DNA from: Macrosoma leucophasiata
Lineage: Eukaryota > Arthropoda > Insecta > Lepidoptera > Hedylidae
Direction of reading: 5' to 3'
Length of the DNA stretch: 64,000 nt
Assembly: GCA_036365455.1 (NCBI GenBank)
Contig: JAWQUS010000008.1
Location: 24,597,501 to 24,661,500 of the forward strand
Below the pieces are notes generated by a model. That model saw only the letters and a list, made by a program, of their open reading frames with translations, did not search any database and was not told where the DNA came from. Shown in pieces: positions 9,416-19,874 of the stretch. Numbering within the stretch: position 1 is the stretch's first letter; the number at the start of each line of letters is the position of its first letter. The position numbers and the translations under genes are program-made.

Positions 9416-10409
9416 TAAGTGTGTAATATTAATGTCTGAATGTAGTATGTTTAAATCAAACAAATAATTAAGTGTGTAGCGCCCATAAAATATGGGAAAG
9501 TTTGTTTACAATATTCTCCGAGCTAACGCAATGACGTTATGAGATATTTCTATAGATAGACGAGCAGACACTTCTGTGTGTATTCGTAGGTATTGATGTG
9601 TTAAACATAACACTTTATCATAGCGCTTGGCTAATCAAAACAAAATGATTCAACTACCCGCAACCGAGTTCAATTGATTTTGTAACTAGCTTCGCACGGG
9701 TGCAATGTGGGTACTGTTATTTGATAATATCATTGTAAAGCCATTTACTTTTAACACTTTTACATAAATTAATAATACACGATTTTTAGGGTTCCGTAGC
9801 TTACAAGAAACCTACGTACCTAACCCTAGTTTCGCCATTCCGTCCGTCCATTAGCTTAAGAGTCTTAGTAGGTACCAGAAAGTAATTTGGCATGAATATA
9901 CTTAGTAGCTATATATAGTGTTAAAATAAAATTTCTAAAAATAGTTTTTCGGGTACCTTTTCTATATACATGAAATAGGTTATTTGTGTTTCTCGCGCAA
10001 TGTTGTTGTCTCCCGTCTTGTTGGGTATAAAATAAATAATGGATAAATTTGTGAGTGCGTTGAGAACATTTTCAATAGCAAGATCACTTTGTAAAATATT
10101 AAGCTTTAAAATGCCATTTTTTGTAAGAGTCACTTTTTGTAAGTGACTCTTCCACGTCTCTTGAAAATGGAAAAAAAATAATGTAGGTATTTGTACTCGA
10201 GCGCGTCAGATTATGACATGGGTGATACCTTGCACCGCTGGTTACCTCCACTAAATCTGAAATTTGTATGTAGAGCCGTGCCGAAAATATAGCCCTTCAA
10301 AAAAATTTATAGGGCGCTACGACCTTACTCCTCTTCCGAATCGTCTAAATTTTCCACAGGGGCATTGTTTGGGTACATTTTACACCCTCTCAGAATATCT
10401 AACATGATC
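9416..10409. other. intergenic DNA with minor repeat scraps
   Basis: Contains a CTAG end at 9686-9689 (minus) resembling a Helitron terminus, a fragment of the 22535 element near 9787 (GGGTTCCGTA), and a hairpin at 10125-10151. No gene is supported. Confidence 0.4.
10125..10151. repeat. perfect inverted repeat, 11-bp arms
   Basis: AAGAGTCACTT and AAGTGACTCTT are separated by 5 nt. One of a series of short-loop palindromes in this window. Confidence 0.9.
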
Positions 10410-10620
10410 TTGACCCATGACATTGATGCCGCGCACTTTTCAAAAACATTTGATTCTTTCAAAAATGAAGGTGAAAAATACTCAAGAATGTCAGATACTC
10501 AGAGAGGATGTACAGTGAACCCAATCAAAGCTCCCATCCAAAATGGAAATCTTAGATTTGGTGGACGTACTGAACAGGGTGCAAGGAATCTCCTATAAAA
10601 TATGTAAATCTGACGGTTCG
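10410..10620 (+). repeat. diverged dispersed repeat, copy 2
   Basis: Counterpart of 8890-9180, with GATGCCGCGCA, TTTGATTCTTTCAAAAATG and ATCAAAGCTCCCAT in the same order. Confidence 0.45.
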
Positions 10621-10631
10621 GTTAAGAAAGG

Positions 10632-11017
10632 TTTAGTTGCACCAAAATAATTGTTAAAGTTATGGTTATTGTCAAATTTAACCTGTCAAGTCACGAGAAA
10701 AATATGACAATTGATTATCAACTGTGTCTAGCCGCCGGCGGCTTTACGTTCCTTGAAGAGTAAAATATCAGTAACATTTACTTTAGTTACTGCGAAATGC
10801 GTTGCACCAGCGTATTTTTGGCATAGCTAAAGTGATGTTTTGACAGATTCCCTTATCACCTGACAGATAATTTGGAAGGTAACATTAACAAGCGCAGCTC
10901 GTTCATTGACGGTTAAAGTTGAATTTAAGACATCATTTGACAATTTTCAGAGTCTGTCTTTTTTTTACTGAACTGGTACTTTAACAAATTTGTCAAAGTT
11001 AAAGTAAAATGATACAA
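10632..11017. repeat. possible MITE with weak terminal inverted repeats
   Basis: Starts GGTTTAGTTGCACCAAAATA; its far end, read in reverse, starts GGGTTGTATCATTTTA. A second copy of the left end lies at 23645. It also holds a block (10675-10745) matched in reverse at 35580-35630. The match between the ends is poor. Confidence 0.3.
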
Positions 11018-11494
11018 CCCAGAATAAGTTTACATACTTTAGGTAGGCACTATCAGACAGATCGACGGATCGTAATCTATAGATGTAAAACCAACGTAGT
11101 GTTACGGTGGCTTTTAGTTTTTAATTCTTGTCATGGCGAGTGCACTTTAGATTAATGAACGACCAATGCTAATGCGTACGAGGACTGGGTTATCGAGGCA
11201 ATACGGTGTTGCCAACATAGCGAATTTAAGGCTGAAAATTGTTTGATACATTAAGTATGTATACAAATACTTATGTACAAATAAGTATGTAAATCAGTGA
11301 TCCAAACACAAACGTGCAACGTACATTAAAAAATTTAAATATGGATGACACTTTTAGGGCATAAGTACATACATTTATAAAAAAAATAAAGTAAGTATTG
11401 TGTTAGATTACTTACACAACACATTTTTATCATATCAAATGTCCTATATATACCTAAGGATTTTAAATATAATATACTGTAATTAATACATTAA
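11018..11494. other. AT-rich intergenic DNA
   Basis: No coding or repeat structure could be supported. Confidence 0.4.
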
Positions 11495-11735
11495 ACTGCG
11501 TAGTCTAGTGGTAGCAGGCCACTATACTACGCTGGGGCCCTGGTTTCGATACCCGGACCGGGACCTATCAGAGATAACGGTGTGAAATTCTTTATCTCTG
11601 GTTCTACAAGGATTTTTCTATTTTCTAGAAGTTTTCCAGTACCTCAGAGTTTTGTAATTTATGATAATATGCATACATTTACCTCTACCTACCGCTTCAG
11701 GGATTACAGGCGTGAAGTTACGTTAAAAACATATA
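11495..11735 (+). mobile_element. tRNA-headed SINE with RTE-like tail (SINE2)
   Basis: The tRNA-like head has box A TAGTCTAGTGG and box B GGTTTCGATACCC. The body contains TTTTCTAGAAGTTTTCCAGTA and the 3' end is CTCTACCTACC...GGCGTGAAG. The tail resembles the RTE 3' end at 13640-13675 (CTCTGCCTACCCCGTTAGGG...GGCGTGAAG). Other copies: 44895-45190, 56275-56440, 58255-58400 and 59820-60230. Confidence 0.75.
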
Positions 11736-12963
11736 CAAATTTAAAATAATTATTATGAAGTTATGTAAGAAAATGGAAAACAATTTGCCATTAGGGAATT
11801 GGTCACTTTTATTGCCAAAAACTACTGCGGGCCTACAATATTGACAAAAATACGAATAATATTAAATAACATATATATAGACAAGAACAACTATAAGAAG
11901 CTATAAGTTGTATGGCATATTAGGTAGTAGCTATAGCAATAATCATTTTATATGCTTTTATATTTTTTTACTTTTTTTTTGTTTTAGTTCGTTGGCAACA
12001 CTGACTGTATGACGCGTTGAGGTACAACTATGAGGTATATATATGATACTACGCCTACGCTCTACGCTGTCATAGAAATACAAATGTTTATAGCACTGTT
12101 TTGTATTCATTATAGTTATACCTCGTTTACATTATTTCTCTATTCACGGTGTTTTGTAATTACAATGATCAACAATCGGACACAACTGATGATTATCTTA
12201 GATGAGACAAAACAAATGACACTTGTGAAACATTTTTAAACCGTTTTTTTTTTTCTTTGAGTTACGGAATCCTTATAAAATCATCCGTGCTTAGGGACAA
12301 TATTTTTCTCATTTTAGAAAAAAATGCTAATCACGGTTGCTTTTTTTCTAAGTTTTTTGTTATTTGCAAAAGATTATATATAATATCCGGGAATGTTATA
12401 AACTCTTACTGGTTGACACCTGTTTGACTATCTGCTTTGCTTGACATCAATAAAAACATAATAAAACACACACACTAAAATGTTAAACAAATTAAAGCAG
12501 AGGTTAGGTACGAGACGCTGGAGTAGGTTTGGTACGAGACGCTGGAGTAGGTTTGGTACGAGACGCTAAGGTACATTTTAGTACCATGTCGTATTTTCGC
12601 CTCGTTTGATAAATATTAGTAGTACTTATCAAGTACACTTAAACTCATCTTCCACTATGTAATTATCAAAAGATATTGAATTTGAAGTCGGTAAATAAAT
12701 TAATAGGTATTTATCAATAAATATTCATAATATTCGTAATATCAATGTTTATTTTCGTTCTACGGAAAAAAGCGTGAAGAAACTAAAAAAAAAATACAAC
12801 ACTATTCGTGCATTTGTCTATCTGTCCACGTGTCCTAGCCTCCTGCTCTGCTCCGAAAGTTGTTAGCCGATTGAGTTGAAATTCGGTGTAAATAGGTACC
12901 TACGAAGGTATTATGCATGTCGGTGACCTCAAACATACATGTATAACCTAAGATTCAGTTTCT
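11736..12963. other. AT-rich intergenic DNA with a short tandem repeat
   Basis: Mostly unannotated. The stretch at 12830-12930 (CCGATTGAGTTGAAATTCGG) looks like the inside of an old transposon, but no ends were found. Confidence 0.35.
12507..12568 (+). repeat. 24-bp tandem repeat, 2.6 copies
   Basis: Units of 24 bp starting GGTACGAGACGCTGGAGTAG at 12507 and 12531, with a partial unit at 12555. Near-identical, so recent. Confidence 0.9.
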
Positions 12964-13890
12964 CTATGGTTTTTTAACAACAACGGTGTAGTATCGGGTC
13001 AGTTCAGGTCTAGGATCTACTAACTTTTCGTAAAACCCCTCAATCTCTTCTGCAAGCTCAGTTTTCGACGATACGATTCTGTCGTCCTCTGTCTTCATGG
13101 CTAATTTTTTGGCGAACACTTTAGACCAAATTGTATATCTTGGAGGTGCTTTTAGCAAGGATGGTAGGTACACCACTGACATAAAAAGAAGAGTGCTTGC
13201 TGGAAATTGCGTGAATGGAGCGTTGGGTAAGCTGCTAGAATCTAAACATCTCAGCCAGCGGGCTCGACTAGCCGTATTGCGCAAGATCTGCAGTGTATCA
13301 CTCACCGATCGCGTTCGTAATTAAGATATAAGAAAGAGGCTTTGTGTGAATGATAGTATCGGTGTAAAAATGAAAAAAAGGCATGCTCCGATGGTTCGGG
13401 CATATTTAATATATAAAGAATGTCGAATGAGCGAATGACTAAACAGATATACAATGCGAATGTAAATGGTTGCAGAGGCCCAGGAAGACCAAGACTGACC
13501 TACCATGACCAAATAGGTCGAGTTCTGTCTGATGGTGGGATCAAAAGTCTTAGGAATCGGCGTGCATGTATGAAGAGAATGATGAAGGTAGACGAGGCAC
13601 GAGAGGTTTGTCAGGACCGGGATATCTGGCGTTCTACACTCTCTGCCTACCCCGTTAGGGACCTGGCGTGAAGATAGATATATACATACACTTTAGACCA
13701 CTCGGTGACCACTAGCTTGTCTTGCGTTGACTTTGCATTGCCAACTCGCTGTTCCCAATAGGACCGCGCGCGGTCCGCGAGTGGTTCACAAGTATCTCGT
13801 CGTTCACCCATGGGCCACCCGTCGACAATTTGGACGCCCGAAAACAAAGCGGTGCTGGTCGGGTGCCGGATGGCTGTAGTAAGCTTTCAT
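12964..13890 (-). mobile_element. RTE-like LINE linker-region fragment, split by a later insertion (family D)
   Basis: On the minus strand, 13890-13701 and 13128-12964 form one continuous open frame once 13687-13129 is removed. It encodes a Lys/Glu-rich segment with WSKVFAKKL and KTEDDRIVSSKTEL, typical of the region between the endonuclease and reverse transcriptase of RTE-type LINEs. The two parts meet at the 13-bp duplication ACACTTTAGACCA (13116-13128 and 13688-13700). Further family D fragments lie at 55355-55480 and 62380-62640. Confidence 0.65.
13129..13687 (+). mobile_element. 5'-truncated RTE-clade LINE with 13-bp target duplication
   Basis: Encodes the C-terminal part of an RTE-type polymerase: YLGGAFSKDGRYTTDIKRR then LESKHLSQRARLAVL, and later RNRRACMKRMMKVDEAREVC. 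Internal deletion or frameshift lies around 13310-13420. The 3' end is CTCTGCCTACCCC...GGCGTGAAG followed by an A/T-rich tail. Flanked by ACACTTTAGACCA on both sides. The last 245 bp differ from 59439-59697 at only about eight positions. Confidence 0.85.
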
Positions 13891-14210
13891 GCTAATCAAA
13901 TTGATATGAATGAACGGAATCAGAAATAACTCTCAGGCTGCCTAATCTCATTCAACAGAAAACAATTTTTTTTCGGTCGCAGAAACATCAACTATTTTTT
14001 ATGGTTTAAAATTGAACATAATGTCATCATTTAGTCACCTGCACATAAATAGCACACCGTGTCACTGTCGCAATGTGCTATTTATGATGTTATTAATCAA
14101 TGAATTTATCCGATGATATTTTATAGTTAATCCGTTTTTAGTTATACAAATCATAAAGAAAAATTGTTCCTTGATTACATGCGACACATTTTTATAACAC
14201 CCAAGCGACA
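13891..14210. other. intergenic DNA
   Basis: No supported feature. AT-rich, with TGACGTTA-like scraps only. Confidence 0.35.
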
Positions 14211-14300
14211 CTAGCGACCCGCCCCGGCTTCGCATAGATATTGTGGGGACGCGCCCGACTTCTTTGACATAAACCGTGATATCTCGGCAAATATAAGTAG
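14211..14300 (-). mobile_element. Helitron-like 3' terminus
   Basis: On the minus strand it reads ...GAAGCCGGGGCGGGTCG then CTAG, with T following. It shares this end and the preceding GGGCGCGTCCCC-type block with 60770-60843. The 5' end was not located. Confidence 0.5.
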
Positions 14301-14422
14301 GTACGATATTGATACATTATAGATATAAACAATCCGCAAAAAACCCTCTTTCCAACATTTTAAACAGTAACATCCGGAAAGTTGTGAAACTTTCCGAGAT
14401 TACCGCATACCTACATATAGAC

Positions 14423-14711
14423 CATAGAGCAACACCGGAGGAGTAGCCATATGCAGGCTTTCCCCTCTGTCAAAGTACAAGCCCAAATGGTCCTATACCT
14501 GTCGCCTAGATGTTTAAATGTGTGCGTGAAATTGTTTCTGTATTTTGTTAAAGTCAAGGTGTGAGTTTCGTGGTAATAGACGGTTTTTGTAGTGTGAGTG
14601 TGTCGCACGCATTTCCCCCCGCAAAAAAATACAGACTGTTTTGCATCGGTAATACACGCTATGGCTACTCCCCTCCGGTCCGCCGCGACCGGTGGGCCGA
14701 GTTGCTCTATG
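14423..14711. mobile_element. hAT-type MITE, CATAGAGCAAC family, copy 1
   Basis: Terminal inverted repeats begin CATAGAGCAAC and extend through a GC-rich block into GGAGTAGCCAT. The interior matches 16343-16669 and 56739-57001. The flanks show no clear duplication in this copy. The left repeat is shortened relative to copy 2. Confidence 0.85.
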
Positions 14712-14739
14712 ACAGAGAAAATAAAGGGACTTTTTTGTG

Positions 14740-15040
14740 TGTTAATGGCATCGCTATTACGCATATATTATTGCCAGTATCAAGTAAAACGATATTTTGT
14801 ATTCATCATAAGCAGCGTAAAAGTTAAAGTCAGTTGGTCAATTATCAGTCAGTCAGTCAGAGTCACAGTCAGTAATTTTAGTAAAGCGATGGCTACTTTA
14901 CCAGAATATTTACAATGAAGTTTTGGAGGTAAACTGAAAAGCCGTATTTTCGCACCGTTATTATTTTTCACTATACACGGGCACTGTAAAATAAGAGACC
15001 AAAACGCCTCTTTCAAGGTTCCCGCCAAAACTCCTAGGGG
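14740..15040 (+). repeat. dispersed repeat family C, copy 1
   Basis: Contains GGCATCGCTATTACGC, a CAGTCAGTCAGTCAGAGTCA run, GGCTACTTTACCAGAA and TTCCCGCCAAAACTC, in the same order as 32313-32700. A nine-codon open frame (MATLPEYLQ) starts at 14889. The element class is not recognised; it could be the 5' end of a retroelement. Confidence 0.65.
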
Positions 15041-15555
15041 GACTTTACTTTATAATGTAGTGCTATCTAGGAGCACGGCAGTGCCTCCGCCAAGGATTTG
15101 TAAATGGGGATTTGTTTCAAATCTAGCATGAATATATAACCACGCAACGTCGGCAAAGGTTACGATAATGTAAAACAACTCGCTGATATGAGTACTTACC
15201 GCCAAAATACGGGTGACATCACTCTCTATAAATAGTTGGACAGTTCGCAAATAGATTTAAGACCAATACAACAGCGATATCAATGGCTGCGTGTAACAAA
15301 ATTTACACTTATTATCTGCTTTGATAATAATGGAATATTACTTATATTCAAATTAAGTGAGATAGATATGTTGTTCTCGGCCTCAATATGAAGATTCAAT
15401 TAGGAGTTTTTTTAAATATCATGACGCAAACAAGCATACCGATCATGATGATGGAATGTGAATACTATAGACTTTAAATATCTACACAAAAACCAGAGCC
15501 TTCAATTGTTTTTTTTATGTGTTGGTGGTGGCGAACAAGTATACAGTTCAGCTGG
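15041..15555. other. intergenic DNA
   Basis: No supported gene or repeat. Confidence 0.35.
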
Positions 15556-15822
15556 TTTTAGCTGGCAGTAGAGCTCCAGTGACGCAGCTCGCGGGCGTAG
15601 GCACCACCGCAGTACCTAATATACTTGCCGCTAAATGGTAGTGTTCAGCACTATCGTGTTCCAGTCAGGTGGTAATGTTTCGGCCCTGTAATTTCCGGCA
15701 CAGAGGCATAACACCTTAGGCCTTGCCTTTTTTACCTTGGTCTTTGTGAGAGTGTCTAAAGGCTGCAGTCATCACTTAACATCAATGTGAACTGCATGAT
15801 GGTTTGCGACTTCCTATCCCTA
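15556..15822 (-). repeat. family A repeat, reverse copy of a head-to-head pair
   Basis: Nearly complete copy in reverse, from the terminal GAGCTCCAGTGAC block to the ATGTGAACTGCATG block. It abuts a forward copy at 15825, so the two form a large imperfect palindrome. Confidence 0.85.
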
Positions 15823-15824
15823 AA

Positions 15825-16012
15825 AAAACATGAATTTTAAGTGACTTCTGCAGCCTATAGACATCTACACAAGAACCAGAGGTCAAAGTGTAGTTGCCAC
15901 CTCTTAGTCCTCAGGAGACTAAGATCTTTTGTCTCTGTGCTAGTTATAACGGGGCCATACATTACCATCTAACCGGAACACGATAGTGCTGAACACTACC
16001 ATTTGGCGGCAG
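15825..16012 (+). repeat. family A repeat, forward copy of a head-to-head pair
   Basis: Starts at the AAGTGACTTCTGCAGCC block and runs to CCATTTGGCGGCA. More diverged than the reverse partner. A scrap of SINE2 head (GCTACCACTAGACTA) follows at about 16050. Confidence 0.8.
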
Positions 16013-16169
16013 CTAGATAGTATCTACCTAATAGTGTAGAAATAGTGGCTTGCTACCACTAGACTATTGGGGAATTAATTTAATTATTTTTTTCGAAATA
16101 AGTAAGCAAAGTGGTAGGTATTTCAAGTTTACAAGTTTCAATATCCCAAGGCACATAAAGAACAGAAAA

Positions 16170-16265
16170 TTCTGCCACTAGTACAGTCAGTCAACCGAAC
16201 AATGATCAAACTATTCCAATAAATCGGGTAATTAATACTTTAACCCGGGATGGGCAGCAGCATCC
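16170..16265 (+). repeat. dispersed repeat family E, copy 1
   Basis: Shares GTACAGTCAGTCAACCGAA, a middle block and GGGATGGGCAGCAGCAT with 57750-57835. Unclassified. Confidence 0.5.
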
Positions 16266-16342
16266 AGTAATATATTATAATCCAGTTACATGTTTCCCCT
16301 ATGACGACGCCATTGTGGGCATTTTTCAAGTATCTACCTACA

Positions 16343-16669
16343 CATAGAGCAACACGGGCCACCGGCCGCGGCAGACCGGAGGGGAGTAGCCATATGCAGG
16401 CTTTCCCCTCTGTCAAAGTACAAGTCCAAGTGGGCCTATGCCTGTCGCCTAGATGTTTAAATGTATGCGTGAAATTGTTTAAATGTATTTTGTTAAAGTC
16501 AAGGTAGTCGTAGTAATAGACTATTTTTGTAGTGTGTGAGTGTGAGTGTCACACGCATTTCCCCCCGCAAAAAAATGACAGACTATTTTGGATCGGTAAT
16601 AAACTCTATACATGTAAGGCTACTCCCCTCCGGTGCGCCGGGGCGGCCGGTGGCCCGTGTTGCTCTATG
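16343..16669. mobile_element. hAT-type MITE, CATAGAGCAAC family, copy 2
   Basis: The most complete copy. Terminal inverted repeats of about 50 bp start CATAGAGCAACACGGGCC at both ends. Interior as in 14423-14711. The flanking octamers do not match. Confidence 0.88.
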
Positions 16670-16794
16670 ACTCCAAACTTTTGATTGTGTTAACAAGGTA
16701 TGAATGTATAACTATGGATACATTCGCGCATTGGTATGCCTTGCGTCTAGTGTTTGTTGCCTAGATTTTTAATTAGAAGGGATTAGTCAAGCCA

Positions 16795-16975
16795 AAAAAT
16801 AAATTGGAAAAAATAAACGACGACAATACAGGTGGGCTACCAGTATCCACGGTATGCAACGGACGACAGCTTGATTGCAGGTTCTATTCCTGCACAGGAC
16901 GAGACTAATATTTGAATGGTCTTTAATATTTTTTGAAGGACTGGGTGTTTGTGTATTTTTAGGGTACACAACGGC
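16795..16975 (+). repeat. degenerate tRNA-headed SINE (SINE3-like)
   Basis: Contains a box B-like GCAGGTTCTATTCCTGC and the later GGGTGTTTGTGTA...ACGGCACTGTA found in SINE3 copies. Strongly diverged. Confidence 0.4.
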
Positions 16976-17003
16976 ACTGTAAACATAGTTTGTACTTAGT
17001 TAA

Positions 17004-18912
17004 CCCTTTACCGCATTGTGGTCCATATATGAACCAAACCATATTATCTTAAAATATTTTTTTTATCTCCAAACTGAATTTCTATTTTATGCATACTGTG
17101 TCAAATTCGTCCCAAACGAGCTTCATTTTATGTATAAAACCGCCATCTACGAGCGAATTTTGTGAACTAATCCTTCATCAAAGTCAGTGAACAGGGGTAC
17201 GAACCGGTACGAGTGAGTTGTTGATTTACAAAATTGTGTAAAAAATATAAATCTCAGAGTTAGTGTTTTCAAATAAATACTCCAGAGCAGAAAATATACT
17301 AAATATTGGTACTTAGGTAAGCTTTTATTGATTTATCAATAAATAATTACTTTTAGGTGGTTCTTACTGAATGGACCAAATTTGGTACAACATGCAGAAA
17401 TATTATTTTTGCTTTGTACCTTATTTGTGTCAACATGCACTAATATGATATTTTTACGTGGCACATTATTTCGCTTATTGTGAGTACATTGTGATATACT
17501 CTCTAATTTTGTTATTTATGTGGTTTTAAGCTTATTTAATCAAACGTCAACATCAATCATCTATTTTACAGAAAAAAATCGGTATCCACCACGTCGATTT
17601 TAGAATTATCCAGGATTTTCCTGTAAATAGTAATAGCGACGAAGATCTTGCCGAAGATGAATATAGGGTTAGAAAGTCATAACATTTACCTAGACGGTAT
17701 ATTCCTGAATCTGACGAATCAGAGTCAAAATCAGATGATAAAACACCGTTGTCCCAATTGCCTTCTTCGTCAAATAGAAGAGCAAGTTCTGAAAATACCT
17801 GCCTGGTACAATAGACAGCGTTGTAAGTCCCTGAATGCAATGGTAGATCTCATGTGGAGTGCCGTAAATGCAAAGTCAACCTCAACATCAGCCTCAACGA
17901 TACAAGAAATTGTTTCGAAGTATTCCATACTACATTTTTATAAATTTTTAAATTTACTTTTTTTTTATTTTGATTTTCTGCTCAATGTACCAAAGATCAT
18001 TGGTCAACTCGTACCTGATTGCGAACAGATAAGCCATGTATATGTAAAAAACCAGAGTATTTTTATTAATACTAAAAGTTATACATTTTTCTTGTAAAGA
18101 GCCAGAAAAAAAAGATATTCATTGATTTCTAGTTGTACGATAATTTTTAGAAGACATCTTGTTCGGGTGTTCAGAACGTACCGTTAACGTTTCATTTTTA
18201 TACGATATGACTGTACTTGAAATATTTATGAATATTCTATCCCTTGGTAGTCGTTCATTTTAGTAATATGATTATTTGCACATTCAAATGTATTTAAATA
18301 ATTATTTCGCACTGTTACTATTTACTTTTGGGGTAATTTTAATAAAAGTAATTATGATAAAGTGTTTATATATTTCACTAATTGCGTATGATGGAACGAT
18401 GACCTGCCGCGGTTTATTTTTTTAAATAATGGTTTTACGGTTACGGATTCAAGTCCTTAACAGCCAATCTTCAGTAATTTTTATCTTCATTTCTTATGAT
18501 AATAAATATCCTTATGGAAGATGGCGATGATTGGATGCTTCCATGTGGAATATGATGAGATGGCTCCAGTTAAGTGATGAGGACTTTACTAGGAGATTTT
18601 ACGAACTTATGGAGGCAACAAATTATTTTCTTGTGATATTATTAGATCCTGGCTCTAAGGATATATTTTTTTAATAAAAATAAGTTCGGGTAATAAAAAC
18701 AAACACAAATCAGTTTAATTTGATTCCGTACTCTGGAAAGTCCAGTCTCGATGGAGATTTGGCCATTCTTATTTGATCCAAAGTAGAAAAGTGTTATTTT
18801 TTCAAAAACTTTTCAGTTAAAAGAAAAATCCTGAAACACGTGTCCACCTATTTAGTGTTTCCTACAACATATATTTTTTTCGAACTTAAATAAAAATTCA
18901 TGCGGTAAAGGG
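17004..18912 (+). mobile_element. piggyBac-like element, internally deleted
   Basis: Bounded by TTAA at 17000-17003 and 18913-18916, with 13-bp terminal inverted repeats CCCTTTACCGCAT at both ends. TTAA targets and CCC-starting ends are hallmarks of piggyBac elements. The 1.9-kb body retains transposase remnants at 17571-17943 but lacks the catalytic core, so the copy is non-autonomous. Confidence 0.92.
17571..17943 (+). pseudogene. piggyBac transposase remnant
   Basis: The first part encodes the acidic N-terminal region (for example NSNSDEDLAEDEYR, then PESDESESKSDD), broken by an in-frame TAA near 17680. After a break around 17800-17825 the frame resumes as VPECNGRSHVECRKCK and ends NCFEVFHTTFL, TAA at 17941. 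That Cys/His pattern matches the C-terminal cysteine-rich domain of piggyBac transposases. The middle, with the three catalytic Asp residues, is missing. Confidence 0.8.
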
Positions 18913-18916
18913 TTAA

Positions 18917-19547
18917 GGCTATGTGTTTTGTTCAGTGTTTTGTCTCATACGATTATAATGCCATTTTACATCAAAAATAAATGATACCATGTCTAGTCAA
19001 CATCTCAATAACAAGACAAGATGTTTGCAAACACTTGCATCAATAATACCAAGACTGTTTATTACGTAGCAATGTTAGTTCGATAAGTCGAGCCAAGGGA
19101 GAAGCAATAATAATTACGGGCTATTTCTGATCGATCAACGCGACACTACTTCATAAATATCGATAACATCTGATTGATCCGCAACTGCTAGCCTATTGCC
19201 GGTCTGTACTCAATCATTTTGCTGTCACATTGATGCTAAAGGTCGAGGTACAGATACAAAGCGTCCTTACAGACTAGGTTGCCGGATCTCGAAAGGAAAT
19301 ATGGAAGTCTAACTCATCCGATGGTTTGCCCTCTGTGTCCCACTAGCTGCTCCACAAGCGACCTTAGCGGCGCTACGGATAATGCGGTGGTCATTGCCAG
19401 ATTTTGGGCCAAGATTCTTTAACTTGTTACTTTTCGCTTTGAAGTCGTTGACACGAAGAAGAAGATGGAACTCTCACAACTTTGTTGTTTGGGTAATCTT
19501 AAGAATCACCGATCGATTTTCTAATCATTCATAGAGGCAGATTAATT
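18917..19547. other. intergenic DNA
   Basis: No supported feature; one isolated TATCGATA lies near 19157. Confidence 0.35.
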
Positions 19548-19690
19548 TAACTTCACGCCTGTGTCCTTCAGGCAGAGAGTGTAGAACGCCAGATATCCCG
19601 ATCCAGACATACCTCTCGTGCCTCATCTACCTTCATCATTCTCTTCGTACATGCACACCGATTCCTAAGACTTTTGACCGGACCATCAGA
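19548..19690 (-). mobile_element. RTE LINE 3'-end fragment
   Basis: Reverse copy of the last 140 bp of the RTE family seen at 13129-13687, including the codons for RACMKRMMKVDEAREV. More diverged than the other two copies. Confidence 0.8.
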
Positions 19691-19874
19691 CAGAAGATAC
19701 ATAGGTACCCAAAATAAATATTTCCGACAAAATAACGATTCAAATTATTTTTGAGTATTTTTCCATGATTCTAGGTATTTTTCTCGATCTTTTGATTTAA
19801 TGTACAAAGCGCGGGCCCAACATGGAACTTGTCCTTTGTGAGTTCTATTCCGTTTCCACCAACCTGTTATAGTA

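Noticed and set aside
12964..13687. RTE copy with an inverted 5' part, as made by twin priming
   Set aside because: The 13-bp duplication ACACTTTAGACCA at both junctions and the continuous antisense frame show a separate insertion into an older element.
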